Source: Pedobacter sp. SYP-B3415 (lineage in GTDB: Bacteria; Bacteroidota; Bacteroidia; Sphingobacteriales; Sphingobacteriaceae). From it: 64,000 bases of DNA. Shown here in pieces: positions 42,531-52,079 of the stretch. Below the pieces are notes generated by a model. It made no database searches. It saw only the letters and a program-made list of their open reading frames with translations, and was not told the DNA's origin. The translations under genes were made by a program, and so were the position numbers. Every line of letters starts with the position of its first letter. The stretch's first letter is position 1. The stretch spans positions 62,001 through 126,000 of the forward strand of contig NZ_RXNQ01000006.1 in assembly GCF_004138205.1 (NCBI RefSeq), in the 5' to 3' direction.

Positions 42531-43760
42531 ATGAGTATAGAAATAAAAGTTCCGCCCGTAGGTGAATCGATCACCGAAGTCGTTTTATCCCGCTGGATAA
42601 AAAATGATGGTGAAGCCGTTGAGATGGATGAAGTGATTGCAGAGCTGGAATCTGACAAAGCCACATTTGAACTCACTGCTGAACAGGCAGGAACTTTGAA
42701 AACCATTGCCGCCGAAGGCGATACGCTTGAAATCGGCGCTGTGGTATGTACGATTGAGGCAGGCGGCGCAACCGCTCCTAAAAAGGAAGAGGCGGCTTCA
42801 GAACCTGCTGCAGCTGCTGACTCTAAGACCGAAGCCCCTGCAAAAGAATCAAAAGAAAGTTACGCCTCCGGCACACCGTCGCCTGCTGCAGGAAAGATCC
42901 TGGCAGAAAAGGGCGTCGATCCTGCAAGCGTTCAGGGTACTGGTGTAGATGGACGCATTACCAAAGAGGATGCACAAAAAGCAGAAGCTGCAAAAAAATC
43001 TGAACCAGTTAAAGCCGCAAGTCCTGCTGCAAACACCACGGCTGCTGCACCGGCCGGCGCGCGCTCCGAGAGACGTGAAAAGATGTCTCCTTTGCGTAAG
43101 ACCGTTGCTAAACGCCTGGTGTCAGTGAAAAACGAAACCGCGATGCTGACCACGTTCAATGAGGTTAATATGAAACCTATCATGGACCTGCGCGGTAAAT
43201 ACAAAGATCAGTTTAAGGAAAAACACGGTGTTGGTCTCGGTTTCATGAGCTTTTTTACAAAAGCAGTAACCGAAGCGCTTAAGGATTTCCCTGCTGTAAA
43301 CGCACGCATTGAAGGTGAGGAAGTTGTTTACAATAATTTTGCAGACATCTCCATTGCTGTTTCGGCACCAAAGGGTCTCGTGGTTCCTGTTGTACGTAAT
43401 GCTGAAAGTAAGAGCCTTGCTGAAATAGAAAAGGCAGTCCTGGAACTCGCACTAAAAGCACGCGAAAACAAACTGAGCATTGAAGAGATGACAGGAGGAA
43501 CATTTACCATTACCAATGGTGGTGTGTTTGGTTCAATGATGTCTACACCGATTATCAACGCACCTCAGTCTGCTATTTTAGGAATGCATAACATCGTTGA
43601 GCGTCCGGTAGCCGAGAAAGGCGAGGTTGTGATCAGGCCGATGATGTATGTAGCCCTTTCTTATGATCACCGCATCATTGACGGGCGGGAATCTGTCGGT
43701 TTCCTGGTGCGCGTAAAACAGCTGCTTGAAGACCCTGCACGTTTGTTGCTGGGCGTTTAA
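42531..43760 (+). CDS. sucB: Dihydrolipoyllysine succinyltransferase (OGDH E2)
   Basis: A 409-residue E2. One lipoyl domain with Lys43 in ESDKATFE, an Ala/Pro-rich linker, the peripheral subunit-binding domain ([20 protein letters not shown], residues ~115-150), another linker and the catalytic domain with the terminal active site SYDHRIIDG (His380, Asp384). It transfers the succinyl group to CoA and forms the complex core. Co-transcribed with sucA; a hairpin terminator follows. Confidence 0.96.
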   Translation: MSIEIKVPPVGESITEVVLSRWIKNDGEAVEMDEVIAELESDKATFELTAEQAGTLKTIAAEGDTLEIGAVVCTIEAGGATAPKKEEAASEPAAAADSKTEAPAKESKESYASGTPSPAAGKILAEKGVDPASVQGTGVDGRITKEDAQKAEAAKKSEPVKAASPAANTTAAAPAGARSERREKMSPLRKTVAKRLVSVKNETAMLTTFNEVNMKPIMDLRGKYKDQFKEKHGVGLGFMSFFTKAVTEALKDFPAVNARIEGEEVVYNNFADISIAVSAPKGLVVPVVRNAESKSLAEIEKAVLELALKARENKLSIEEMTGGTFTITNGGVFGSMMSTPIINAPQSAILGMHNIVERPVAEKGEVVIRPMMYVALSYDHRIIDGRESVGFLVRVKQLLEDPARLLLGV

Positions 43761-43778
43761 AAAATATATTCACTACCC

Positions 43779-43839
43779 AAAGGTTGTTTACAGCATCCCG
43801 GCGTTTTCAACGTTTTGATGCCTGAAAACAACCTTTTTT
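43779..43839 (+). terminator. Long hairpin terminator after sucB
   Basis: AAAGGTTGTTT (43779-43789) pairs with AAACAACCTTT (43826-43836); inner CAGCAT/ATGCCTG can add pairs. A T-tract follows. The loop is unusually long (~36 bases). Confidence 0.7.
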
Positions 43840-43845
43840 CATTTT

Positions 43846-44562
43846 ATGCTTATGCGTTTCGACAAACTTATCATTGCCCTCTTGTTTCTTCTGCCCTGTG
43901 TTGCATTTGGCCAGACAATAAAACAGAATACAGGCTGGGGCCTCTTTATGAACAATACCCGGATCAATGAAAAGTGGGGTGCCTACCTCGATGTCCAGGT
44001 TCGGAGCCATGACGACTGGGACGGTGTACGCAGCATTCTTGTTCGCCCGGGGGTTCAATATTTTTTTAATAAAAACCACAACCTTATTGTAGGTTATCTT
44101 TATACGCCGACCTTTCTTAACATGGATGGCTTTACAGACAACGTCCAGACTGAGCACCGCATCTGGGAGCAATACATCTTCACACATAATCTCAAAACAG
44201 CAGGCCTTACGCACCGTGCGCGGCTTGAGCAGCGGTTTATTGAGGGTTTGAACGGAGGGGAAGACATCTTTTCTCAGCGCTTCAGGTATTTTTTTCGCGC
44301 TGTGATACCTTTCAGGAAACCTGAAAGCGCCTTTAGTGAAGGTTTTTTCGGAGCGATTCAGGATGAGGTGTTTTTGAATATACAGAACAAGGACCTGCTC
44401 AATGGCCGGACCTTCGATCAGAACCGGGCCTACGGCGCCCTTGGTTACCGATTTAATAAGGCACTTGATGTTGAGCTGGGATACATGAATCAGGCAATAA
44501 AAGGCCGAAGCAGCAATACTGTAAATAACATCGTTCAGTTGGCCGTTTATACGAGATTTTAG
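43846..44562 (+). CDS. DUF2490 domain-containing outer-membrane protein
   Basis: A 238-residue protein with signal peptide (LIIALLFLLPCVAFGQ) and a beta-strand-rich mature region with family stretches TGWGLFMNNTRINEKWGAYLD, DVQVRSHDDW, RPGVQYFFNKNHNLIVGYLY and EHRIWEQY. It ends in an aromatic residue (VYTRF), an outer-membrane barrel signal. The start could be the ATG at 43846 or the one at 43852. DUF2490 proteins are porin-like with no assigned role. It stands alone behind the sucB terminator. Confidence 0.85.
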   Translation: MLMRFDKLIIALLFLLPCVAFGQTIKQNTGWGLFMNNTRINEKWGAYLDVQVRSHDDWDGVRSILVRPGVQYFFNKNHNLIVGYLYTPTFLNMDGFTDNVQTEHRIWEQYIFTHNLKTAGLTHRARLEQRFIEGLNGGEDIFSQRFRYFFRAVIPFRKPESAFSEGFFGAIQDEVFLNIQNKDLLNGRTFDQNRAYGALGYRFNKALDVELGYMNQAIKGRSSNTVNNIVQLAVYTRF

Positions 44563-44565
44563 AAG

Positions 44566-44601
44566 CAAAAAAAAAACGCCCGGGCCGATGGCCTGGACGT
44601 T
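44566..44601. terminator. Terminator between convergent genes
   Basis: AACGCCCGGGCC, loop GAT, GGCCTGGACGTT: 12 bp with one mismatch and one G:T. The A-tract at 44566-44576 gives a T-tract for the minus-strand DUF2807 gene. Confidence 0.8.
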
Positions 44602-44624
44602 GTTGCTTTATGTGTGTGAAAGCG

Positions 44625-45383
44625 CTATAGTTTTCTTACGCTGCCTGAGCCTGCTACACGCTGCTGCACGGCAGGATTACCTGCATACCTGATATTTCCT
44701 GAACCGCTGATGGCAGCATCAAGGCTTTTTGATACCGTCATTGCAATATTTCCTGATCCGCTGATTGCTGCCTGAAGATTCGAAACGCGCAGGTTCCGTG
44801 CGTTAAAATTTCCTGATCCACTGATTGCTACCTCTGCACTGCCAGCACTGCCGCCGATATCAATGCTGCCCGATCCGCTGATCGCACCCTCAAGTTTGCC
44901 GGTTGTATTGGCTGTGGCTGAAATCTTACCCGAACCGCTTAAAACAGCTGAAAGGGAAGAGCCGGAGATGGTCCCCTCAACGCTCATGTTTCCGGAACCA
45001 GCCATAATGAGCTGTCTTAACTTTCTGGCCGTGATGTATGCAGTCACGCTTGCATTGCGGTGCCGTTTTTCCCAGTCCCCCCATTTTTTAGACCTTGGTT
45101 TGATAACCAGCACACCATCTTCTTTCTCTGTGATCAGCTCAGCAATGGCCTCACGATCTCCTTCAAACCGGATTGATTCGCTGTTTCCAAGTCTGATCAC
45201 TACGTCTATACTTCCGCCGGACGCTATGCCGTCAAAGTCTTTGACTTGTTCCTGTTTCAGGTGGATCGAATTGTTGCCCGCCGAAGTAACAGCAGCCTTC
45301 GTTGAGTAAGAGAGCACAATGATCAGGGCAAAGAGCGCAGAAAGGGCGGACCGTGCCGGATTGGGGGAAATCATCTTTTTCAT
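44625..45383 (-). CDS. Head GIN domain-containing protein (DUF2807)
   Basis: A 252-residue exported protein. After the N-terminal hydrophobic segment (ALSALFALIIVLSYSTKAA) and FDGIASGGSIDVVIRLG comes a run of seven G-S-G turns: MAGSGNM, LSGSGKI, ISGSGSI, ISGSGNF, ISGSGNI, ISGSGNI and VAGSGSV, spaced about 20 residues apart. This is the right-handed beta-helix of the DUF2807 'auto-transporter adhesin, head GIN' family, common in Bacteroidota; the function is not known. The DNA also repeats (TTTCCTGATCCGCTGATTGC variants), so unequal recombination could change the number of turns. Confidence 0.88.
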   Translation of the reverse strand: MKKMISPNPARSALSALFALIIVLSYSTKAAVTSAGNNSIHLKQEQVKDFDGIASGGSIDVVIRLGNSESIRFEGDREAIAELITEKEDGVLVIKPRSKKWGDWEKRHRNASVTAYITARKLRQLIMAGSGNMSVEGTISGSSLSAVLSGSGKISATANTTGKLEGAISGSGSIDIGGSAGSAEVAISGSGNFNARNLRVSNLQAAISGSGNIAMTVSKSLDAAISGSGNIRYAGNPAVQQRVAGSGSVRKL

Positions 45384-45503
45384 TTTCCTGGTTTTTTCTA
45401 AGGTTTAAGAGCGTTTTATTATAAGACGCAGGGTTTCACGATTCGTTGCATCCGAGGGAAAATTTAACATTTTGTTTCTGTGCCACAGATCTTCCAGAAA
45501 ACA

Positions 45504-45529
45504 AAAATCCCCGGCCTGGCCGGGGATTT
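45504..45529 (-). terminator. Terminator of the M1 peptidase operon
   Basis: AAATCCCCGGC, loop CTG, perfect 11-bp complement (45505-45529), with an A-run on the left that is a T-tract on the minus strand. It begins 2 bases after the peptidase stop. Confidence 0.88.
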
Positions 45530-45530
45530 C

Positions 45531-47204
45531 CTACTTAATCATTTGTAATGAGATATAAAAGTTGGGGTCAACCATGAATTTGTCTTCTGTTACAGGCGCG
45601 GCCAGCTTGATTGCTTTCCAGCTTGTGCCAGGTTTGATCCATTTGAACGTTTTGCCGTCTGCAGACACCTTAAGCGGCATATTAAAGTTTTTTAACACAT
45701 TGGCCCACCGGCAGCTCAATTGATTGTTCACGATCTTATACTCGAGCAATGGCGGTTTGGTCTGACGAAGATACTGGTCAAATACTGCCGACAAATCAAG
45801 CCCCGCATGTTTACTGATGTAATTCTCGATCTCTGCGGTTGTTACCGTGCGGTGGTAAAAGGTCTTGCCCAGTCCCCGGAGGATCTGTCTGAACTTTTCG
45901 TCGTTATCGATTAACTGGCGGATGGTGTGGATCATATTAGCGCCCTTTGCATACATGTCGCCTGATCCTTCCTTGTTTACATGGTACGGGCCGATGATCG
46001 GAATGTCATTCTGAATGTTTTGTCTGATTCCCTGAACATAGGCTGAACCCGTAGCTTTGTTTTCCATGCTTTCCAGAAAAAGTGCTTCAGAATAATTGGT
46101 AAAACCCTCATGCACCCACATGTCGGCAATGTCTTTTGATGTGATGTTATTTCCAAACCATTCGTGGCCACTTTCATGCACGGTTATAAAATCGAACTTG
46201 AGTCCATGGCCGGTTCCGCTCAGGTCGCGTCCCAGGTAACCGTTTCTAAAAAGATTGCCATAAGCCACGGCACTCTGGTGTTCCATACCGAGATGCGGGG
46301 CCTGCACCAGTTTATAGCTGTCCTCATAAAAAGGGTAGGGCCCAAACCAGTGTTCAAAAGATTTAAGCATGGGTTTAACATCCCGGTCCCAATGCGGTTT
46401 AGCTTTAACGCTGTCTTCTGCAAGCGACCAGAAATCAAGGTCAAGCTTACCTTTTTCTCCCTCGTAACTGTCTGACCAGTGCGCGTACTTGCCTATATAA
46501 AACGTTACGTTATAATTGTTGATCGGATTATTAACAAACCAATTGTATTGCACATAACCGTCTTTCAGGTCGGTAATGCTGCGCAGCCGGCCATTGCTGA
46601 TTTCCTGCAGGCCTTTCGGCACGGCAATGCTGATGAGCATGCTGTCGACCTCATCGCTCTGGTGATCTTTATTTGGCCACCAGACACTTGCACCGAGACC
46701 CTGACAGGCTACAGACGCCCAGGGATTCCCTGATTTGTCTTTTTTATAGATAAAACCCCCATCCCAGGGAGCGTTCTTTGCAACCTTTGGTGTGCCCGAA
46801 TAGAAGACGGTAAAGCTGGCCTTGCTGCCTTTTTTGATCATTGACGGGAAGTCGACGAAGACAGCTGCAGCTTCGCGCGTAAATGGCAGATCCCGGTTTT
46901 GAAAGACGACCCTCTCCACGTTTAGCTCGGGGAAAAGATCGAACTGGAGGCGTTTAAAATCCTGCGTAGCAGTAAAGGCAAACAGGTTGCTGCCGCCAAC
47001 GCTTTTTTTGTCCAGATCCATGCGTACATCAAGGTGGTAATAATTGATGTCATAACAGGTGCGGAGTGCGGTGAGTTTGCCACGAAGGCTGTCTGCGCGG
47101 GTGTGTACTTCTTTCGGCTGCATCAATTGACCATTGGCGCCGAGAGCGCAAAGTACCGGTATGAGCAGCAACAGTTTCCTGGCGGATAAAAAATGAACTT
47201 TCAT
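45531..47204 (-). CDS. M1 family metallopeptidase (exported)
   Basis: A 557-residue gluzincin aminopeptidase. Signal peptide LLLLIPVLCALGANGQ; N-terminal beta domain; the substrate-anchoring GMEHQSAVAYG motif (G-x-M-E-N equivalent with His in place of Asn); zinc site HESGHEWFGN (His343, Glu344, His347) and Glu366 in WVHEGFTNY, exactly 18 residues after His347. It is shorter than PepN (no large helical C-terminal domain), similar to other Bacteroidota periplasmic M1 proteins. Its start lies 2 bases after the CocE-like gene stop, so the two are one operon; both would act on exported peptides or esters. Confidence 0.93.
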   Translation of the reverse strand: MKVHFLSARKLLLLIPVLCALGANGQLMQPKEVHTRADSLRGKLTALRTCYDINYYHLDVRMDLDKKSVGGSNLFAFTATQDFKRLQFDLFPELNVERVVFQNRDLPFTREAAAVFVDFPSMIKKGSKASFTVFYSGTPKVAKNAPWDGGFIYKKDKSGNPWASVACQGLGASVWWPNKDHQSDEVDSMLISIAVPKGLQEISNGRLRSITDLKDGYVQYNWFVNNPINNYNVTFYIGKYAHWSDSYEGEKGKLDLDFWSLAEDSVKAKPHWDRDVKPMLKSFEHWFGPYPFYEDSYKLVQAPHLGMEHQSAVAYGNLFRNGYLGRDLSGTGHGLKFDFITVHESGHEWFGNNITSKDIADMWVHEGFTNYSEALFLESMENKATGSAYVQGIRQNIQNDIPIIGPYHVNKEGSGDMYAKGANMIHTIRQLIDNDEKFRQILRGLGKTFYHRTVTTAEIENYISKHAGLDLSAVFDQYLRQTKPPLLEYKIVNNQLSCRWANVLKNFNMPLKVSADGKTFKWIKPGTSWKAIKLAAPVTEDKFMVDPNFYISLQMIK

Positions 47205-47206
47205 AA

Positions 47207-49075
47207 TTAGTTGTTGAGCACGGTTATTTGTATCGAAGAGGCGTTGTTAACATCGTGGAAAATACGGTGGGTGGCTTTCTGAAAATCGGCCGGCTCCGCT
47301 TCATAGATGTTCATAAATTTTTGCGGATTGCGGTCAGCAAGCGGGAACCAGGAGTTTTGCACCTGGATCATGATGCGGTGTCCTTTCTTGAAGGTGTGTG
47401 CTACGTCAGGCAACGCATATTTTACATGGGTAACCATTCCGGGTGTAAAGGGCTCAGGTTTTTCAAAGCTGTTGCGGTACTTGCCGCGCATAATTTCTCC
47501 GCGCACCAGCATCTGGTAGCCGCCCATAATGATATTGCGCGGATTTGGCTTAGGATCAGGCTCATCTTCCGGGTACACGTCAATCAGCTTCACGACGTAA
47601 TCGGCATCGGTTCCGGAGGTAGAAACAGCCAGATCGGCCAGCAGCGGACCAGCCAACGTAATGTCTTCAGTAAGTACTTCGCTCTGATAAACCGCTACAT
47701 CCGGGCGTCGGGCAGCGAAGCGCTGATCATCAATCATGTATTCGCGCGTTCTGCGTTGTTGCACGCCATCCTGGTAGGGAACAGGGTAGTTGGGATCGCT
47801 TACGTATTCCTTCCAGCTGTCTGTTCGCTGTGGTTTTTCAAATCCAAGCTTCCCTCCTGGCTGTAAAAAGAGCGTTTTCTGTTCGCTTTCTTTTGGTGGC
47901 CATGCGCTGAACTTATTCCAGGTATTGCTCCCCGTAACGAAAATTGTCGCTTCTGCCGGGTTAAACTTGCCTTCGCCCTTCAGATGATATTTGAAAAAAG
48001 GAAGCTCCATTTCCTGCTGGTACCAGGTACTGGTTTTTTGCCCGAAATGAATGTCGCCAAAATAGTCTCCCGGCGAGCGTACCCAGCCGCCGTGGTACCA
48101 GGGCCCCGCAACGAGGATATTGTTTGCGGCCGGATTCTGTTTTTCTATTGCCTTATAGGTTGCAAAGGTACCATAGGCGTCTTCGGCATCAAAGAACCCG
48201 CCGACGACCATTACAGCCGGTTTGACATTCTTCAGGTGTGGTGTAATCAGGCGGGCTTTCCAGAATGTGTCCAGATCGGGATGTTTGAAGAGATTGTTCC
48301 AGAAGCGGATACTATCGCCGAAATAACGTTCCTTGAGATTTTTAACGCTGCCGGCTTCGAGATAAAACCGGTAGTTATCCGGCACAGGAAAGTTAAATGG
48401 TTTCGGGCCGTGATCAGGTGTGATGGGTTTAGGACGCGGAACGCCGAAGGTAGACATGAAACCAAAGGCATCCATCAGAAAAAGTGCGCCGTTATGATGA
48501 AAGTCGTCGCCGATAAACCAGTCTGTAACAGGCGCCTGCGGGGAAACGGCTTTCAGCGCAGGGTGGGCATCAGGCAGCGCGGTGGTTGAATAAAAGCCTG
48601 GATAGGATATGCCATAAATTCCCGCTTTACCATTGTTGCCTTTTATGTTTTTTAACAACCAATCGATCGTATCATACGTGTCTGAACTCTCATCGATGTG
48701 TTTTTTGGAGGTCTTTTTCGGAACATGCGGCCTGATATCATCAAAGGTGCCCTCGCTCATCCAGCGGCCGCGAACATCCTGGTAAACGAAGATGAATCCC
48801 TCACGGACAAATAACGGATCCGGACCTAGCGCAGTTTTCATGGCTTTGCCATATGGCGCTACCGTGTATGGTGTCCGGTTGATAAGAAAGGGGTATTTTT
48901 TTGACTGGTCTTTCGGCAGATAGATGGATGTAAACAATTTTGCCCCATCGCGCATGGGGATCTGTCTCTCTATCTTTGTGTAGTTTTGTGCAATGTAGGC
49001 CGAGTCGGTCTCCTGTGCATCGGCCGTGAGGCTAACTAAAAAGAGCGCTGCAAAAAGTAATAATCTGAAATTCAT
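47207..49075 (-). CDS. CocE/NonD family (S15-like) hydrolase, exported
   Basis: A 622-residue alpha/beta-hydrolase. Signal peptide MNFRLLLFAALFLVSLTADAQ. The nucleophile is Ser157 in YGISYPGFY; the acid is in VGGFFDAEDAYG and the His in AGPWYHGGWVRS. A C-terminal jelly-roll (residues ~430-620: SEVLTEDITLAGPLLADLAVS) completes the X-Pro dipeptidyl peptidase/CocE architecture. Members hydrolyse esters, amides or beta-lactams such as alpha-amino acid esters. First gene of the operon with the M1 peptidase. Confidence 0.92.
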   Translation of the reverse strand: MNFRLLLFAALFLVSLTADAQETDSAYIAQNYTKIERQIPMRDGAKLFTSIYLPKDQSKKYPFLINRTPYTVAPYGKAMKTALGPDPLFVREGFIFVYQDVRGRWMSEGTFDDIRPHVPKKTSKKHIDESSDTYDTIDWLLKNIKGNNGKAGIYGISYPGFYSTTALPDAHPALKAVSPQAPVTDWFIGDDFHHNGALFLMDAFGFMSTFGVPRPKPITPDHGPKPFNFPVPDNYRFYLEAGSVKNLKERYFGDSIRFWNNLFKHPDLDTFWKARLITPHLKNVKPAVMVVGGFFDAEDAYGTFATYKAIEKQNPAANNILVAGPWYHGGWVRSPGDYFGDIHFGQKTSTWYQQEMELPFFKYHLKGEGKFNPAEATIFVTGSNTWNKFSAWPPKESEQKTLFLQPGGKLGFEKPQRTDSWKEYVSDPNYPVPYQDGVQQRRTREYMIDDQRFAARRPDVAVYQSEVLTEDITLAGPLLADLAVSTSGTDADYVVKLIDVYPEDEPDPKPNPRNIIMGGYQMLVRGEIMRGKYRNSFEKPEPFTPGMVTHVKYALPDVAHTFKKGHRIMIQVQNSWFPLADRNPQKFMNIYEAEPADFQKATHRIFHDVNNASSIQITVLNN

Positions 49076-49345
49076 TAGAGCTGTTGGCGTTAGTGGCTAA
49101 GGTTTGGAATAAATGTCTGTAATTGCTGACCGCAGAACGGAAAGTAGCGAATTCATGACCAGTCAGGTTGATGCGCTAAGATATGCAATGTTCATTTGCG
49201 ATGCTGTAAAACAAGGTAAAAGATTTGTTAGCCGGATTGACGTGGTGTTAGAACCAGCCGCGTTAGAGATGGCAATCAGGACGCTAAGTTCCTGCTGCTT
49301 TGTTGCTTTTTTCTTACCTTTGCACGAATAAAAACTCGAAATTAT
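49076..49345. other. Divergent intergenic region before lpdA
   Basis: 270 bases. It holds a minus-7 box for lpdA at 49315-49322. Open frames on both strands cover it but cross the promoter and have no family resemblance, so I do not call a gene. Confidence 0.5.
49315..49322 (+). promoter_or_regulatory. Minus-7 box for lpdA
   Basis: TACCTTTG matches TAnnTTTG, 23 bases before the ATG. Confidence 0.5.
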
Positions 49346-50752
49346 ATGCAATACGACGTCGTTGTGATCGGTTCCGGTCCAGGTGGATATGTTGGTGCAA
49401 TCCGTTGTGCCCAGTTAGGACTCAAAACTGCGGTCATTGAAAAGTATAAGACTTTTGGTGGAACCTGTCTGAATGTGGGGTGTATCCCGTCTAAGGCGCT
49501 GCTGGACTCATCAGAGCATTTTCATAACGCCGCGCATACATTTGGCACCCATGGCATCAACCTGAAGGAATTGTCTGTAGATATGAAGCAGATGATTGCC
49601 CGTAAAGATGATGTTGTTCAGCAAAACACAGCCGGAATACAATACCTCTTCAAGAAAAATAAAATTGACAGTTACCAGGGCGTTGGTTCATTTAAAGATA
49701 AAAATACCCTGATCATAAAAAATGATGAAGGTAAAGAAGAAACAATCACTACAAAAAATGTGATCATTGCGACTGGTTCCAAGCCTACCGCGCTGCCATT
49801 TTTACCAATAGACAAGAAACGCATCATTACTTCGACTGAAGCATTGAATCTGCAGGAAGTTCCAAAACATCTGATTGTAATCGGAGGTGGCGTTATTGGC
49901 CTTGAACTTGGTTCGGTATACGCCAGGCTGGGCGCAAAGGTCTCTGTTGTGGAATACCTTAAGTCGATCATTCCAACTATGGATGGTGGTCTTGGCAAAG
50001 AATTGCAGCGTGTACTGAAAAAATCTTTGGGCATGGAGTTTTACCTTGGTCATAAAGTAACGGGTGCAACGGCAAGCGGCGATGCTGTAACTGTTTCAAT
50101 GGAAAATACAAAAGGGGAGCCGGTTACGCTTGAGGGCGATTACTGTATCGTTGCTGTTGGCCGGACGGCGTATACTGATGGCCTGGGTCTTGAAAACATC
50201 GGTATCAGGACGGAAGAGCGCGGAAATAAAATTTCTGTAAATGCGCACCTTGAAACCAGTGTGGAAGGCGTTTATGCGATCGGCGATGTGATCAAAGGAG
50301 CGATGCTTGCTCATAAAGCTGAAGATGAAGGTATCTATGTAGCCGAAAGGATTGCCGGTCAGAAACCACACATCAATTATAACCTGATTCCGGGTGTTGT
50401 TTATACCTGGCCGGAGGTTGCATCTGTTGGCGAAACCGAAGAGCAATTGAAAGAGCGTGGGGTTCAGTTCAAGGCAGGTTCTTTTCCGTTTAAGGCCAGC
50501 GGCCGCGCGAAGGCAAGTATGGACACGGACGGTTTTGTGAAGGTTCTCGCTGATGCAAAAACAGACGAAATACTGGGTGTTCACATGATCGGACCAAGAG
50601 CCGCGGATATGATTGCAGAAGCTGTTGTGGCTATGGAGTTCCGGGCTTCTGCAGAAGACATTGCACGGATCTGTCATGCACACCCTACCTATACGGAAGC
50701 GTTAAAAGAGGCAGCACTGGCAGCCACAGATAACAGGCCTATCCATATTTAA
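49346..50752 (+). CDS. lpdA: Dihydrolipoyl dehydrogenase (E3)
   Basis: A 468-residue FAD disulfide oxidoreductase. The FAD motif VVIGSGPGGYVGAIRCAQLG is at residues 6-25, the redox disulfide Cys41-Cys46 in GGTCLNVGCIPSK, the NAD site at IGGGVIGLELGSVYARLG, and the C-terminal catalytic HAHPTYTEALKEAAL. It reoxidises lipoyl groups of 2-oxoglutarate and other 2-oxoacid dehydrogenases, so it completes the complex with SucA and SucB. Monocistronic. Confidence 0.96.
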   Translation: MQYDVVVIGSGPGGYVGAIRCAQLGLKTAVIEKYKTFGGTCLNVGCIPSKALLDSSEHFHNAAHTFGTHGINLKELSVDMKQMIARKDDVVQQNTAGIQYLFKKNKIDSYQGVGSFKDKNTLIIKNDEGKEETITTKNVIIATGSKPTALPFLPIDKKRIITSTEALNLQEVPKHLIVIGGGVIGLELGSVYARLGAKVSVVEYLKSIIPTMDGGLGKELQRVLKKSLGMEFYLGHKVTGATASGDAVTVSMENTKGEPVTLEGDYCIVAVGRTAYTDGLGLENIGIRTEERGNKISVNAHLETSVEGVYAIGDVIKGAMLAHKAEDEGIYVAERIAGQKPHINYNLIPGVVYTWPEVASVGETEEQLKERGVQFKAGSFPFKASGRAKASMDTDGFVKVLADAKTDEILGVHMIGPRAADMIAEAVVAMEFRASAEDIARICHAHPTYTEALKEAALAATDNRPIHI

Positions 50753-50761
50753 AAATTGATG

Positions 50762-50789
50762 ATGGCCCGTAACACGGGCCATTTTTTTT
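50762..50789 (+). terminator. Intrinsic terminator after lpdA
   Basis: ATGGCCCGT, loop AAC, ACGGGCCAT, then eight T. Confidence 0.92.
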
Positions 50790-50838
50790 ATGTTATGAAG
50801 GCCGCTTTGCTACAGAGCGGTTAATTATTGTTAAGATT

Positions 50839-52023
50839 TTGGGAGACCAGATAACAAGAGATGGTAAAGCGTATACCGGGCGATTGAGTCACCCGAACCG
50901 GGTGCGCCTGGCCGTGTCGTTATTCTATTTTGGTCAGGGTATTGCCTTCGCTTCCTGGGCCAGCCGTATACCTGATATAAAAAATGTGCTTAATCTGTCT
51001 GACGCGCAGCTTGGCAGCATCCTGTTGGCACTACCACTGGGGCAATTGGTGACCATGCCTTTCTCTGGTCGGCTTGTTACGCGTTTTGGCAGCGAAAAGG
51101 TTTTGACAGCAGCTGTTCCGCTGTATGGGTTCGGGCTGACCAATCTGGGTCTTGCAGCTTCAGACTGGCAGCTTTTTTTGTTTCTGTTTCTTTTTGGTGT
51201 GGTCGGCAATATGTGTAACATATCGTTGAACACGCAGGGGGTGGCAGCTGAGAAACTTTTTCCAAAACCGATCATGACGTCATTTCATGGCGTATGGAGT
51301 GTGGCGGGTTTTACCGGAGCGCTGCTCGGCCTGCTGATGATCAACCTGCATATTCAGCCCTATATCCATTTTTGGATTATAGCGCTACTGCTATGGCTGA
51401 ACGTGTTTCTTAATTTCAAATACCTGGCTGGAGGGATTGACCCGGCAGCTCAGACAAGGAAAAAGTTCCTTAGTAAACCTGAAAGCATGCTGATCCAGCT
51501 GGGCGTAATCGGTTTCTGCAGCATGGCCACAGAAGGCGCTATGTTTGACTGGAGCGGCGTTTATTTCAGGGAGATCGTACACGCGCCCTCTTCGCTGGTT
51601 GTGCTCGGTTATGCTTCGTTCATGATCATGATGGCCACCGGACGGTTTGTTGGCGACCGGCTGATCAATTATTTCGGCAGACGAAGACTGATGCAGATCA
51701 GCGGGTTGACGATCTCAACAGGAATGTTTTTGTCTGTGTTCTTACCCTACCTGGTGCCGGCTACAATCGGGTTCATGCTTGTAGGCCTGGGTGTGTCGAG
51801 TATCGTTCCGACCGTGTACAGTGTTGCCGGTAAAAATGCAAAGGTTGCTCCCGGAATGGCTATCGCTATGGTATCGAGTGTCAGCTATCTCGGTTTTCTA
51901 ATGGGGCCGCCGCTGATCGGTTATATCTCTGCGCTTTCTAATCTCCAATATTCATACGCAGTCATCGGTTGTTTTGGTTTACTGATGTGTTTTATGGTCG
52001 GACGGATCAGGGCCATCAGCTAA
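50839..52023 (+). CDS. MFS transporter (YbjJ-like)
   Basis: A 394-residue inner-membrane protein with about 12 hydrophobic segments. Family motifs: FASWASRIPDIKNVLNLSDAQLG after TM1, GRLVTRFGSEKV (the loop 2-3 motif), NISLNTQGVAAEKL and GRFVGDRLINYFGRR in the second half. It resembles the YbjJ group, whose substrates are poorly known. The start is uncertain: TTG at 50839 gives 21 extra residues, and GTG at 50902 is the alternative; no ATG is available near the front. The Lgt-like gene starts 57 bases after its stop. Confidence 0.85.
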   Translation: MGDQITRDGKAYTGRLSHPNRVRLAVSLFYFGQGIAFASWASRIPDIKNVLNLSDAQLGSILLALPLGQLVTMPFSGRLVTRFGSEKVLTAAVPLYGFGLTNLGLAASDWQLFLFLFLFGVVGNMCNISLNTQGVAAEKLFPKPIMTSFHGVWSVAGFTGALLGLLMINLHIQPYIHFWIIALLLWLNVFLNFKYLAGGIDPAAQTRKKFLSKPESMLIQLGVIGFCSMATEGAMFDWSGVYFREIVHAPSSLVVLGYASFMIMMATGRFVGDRLINYFGRRRLMQISGLTISTGMFLSVFLPYLVPATIGFMLVGLGVSSIVPTVYSVAGKNAKVAPGMAIAMVSSVSYLGFLMGPPLIGYISALSNLQYSYAVIGCFGLLMCFMVGRIRAIS

Positions 52024-52079
52024 GCCCGGCTTCACCGGATATTTCCTTACATTAGCAGCAGCCTAAAAAATCCGGTCAA

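Noticed and set aside
43807-44568. 253-codon open frame antisense to the DUF2490 gene
   Set aside because: Shadow of a real gene; includes the terminator regions at both ends and no signal for translation.
49113-49331. 72-codon open frame upstream of lpdA
   Set aside because: It runs across the lpdA promoter and resembles no protein family; an overlapping minus-strand frame is equally open.
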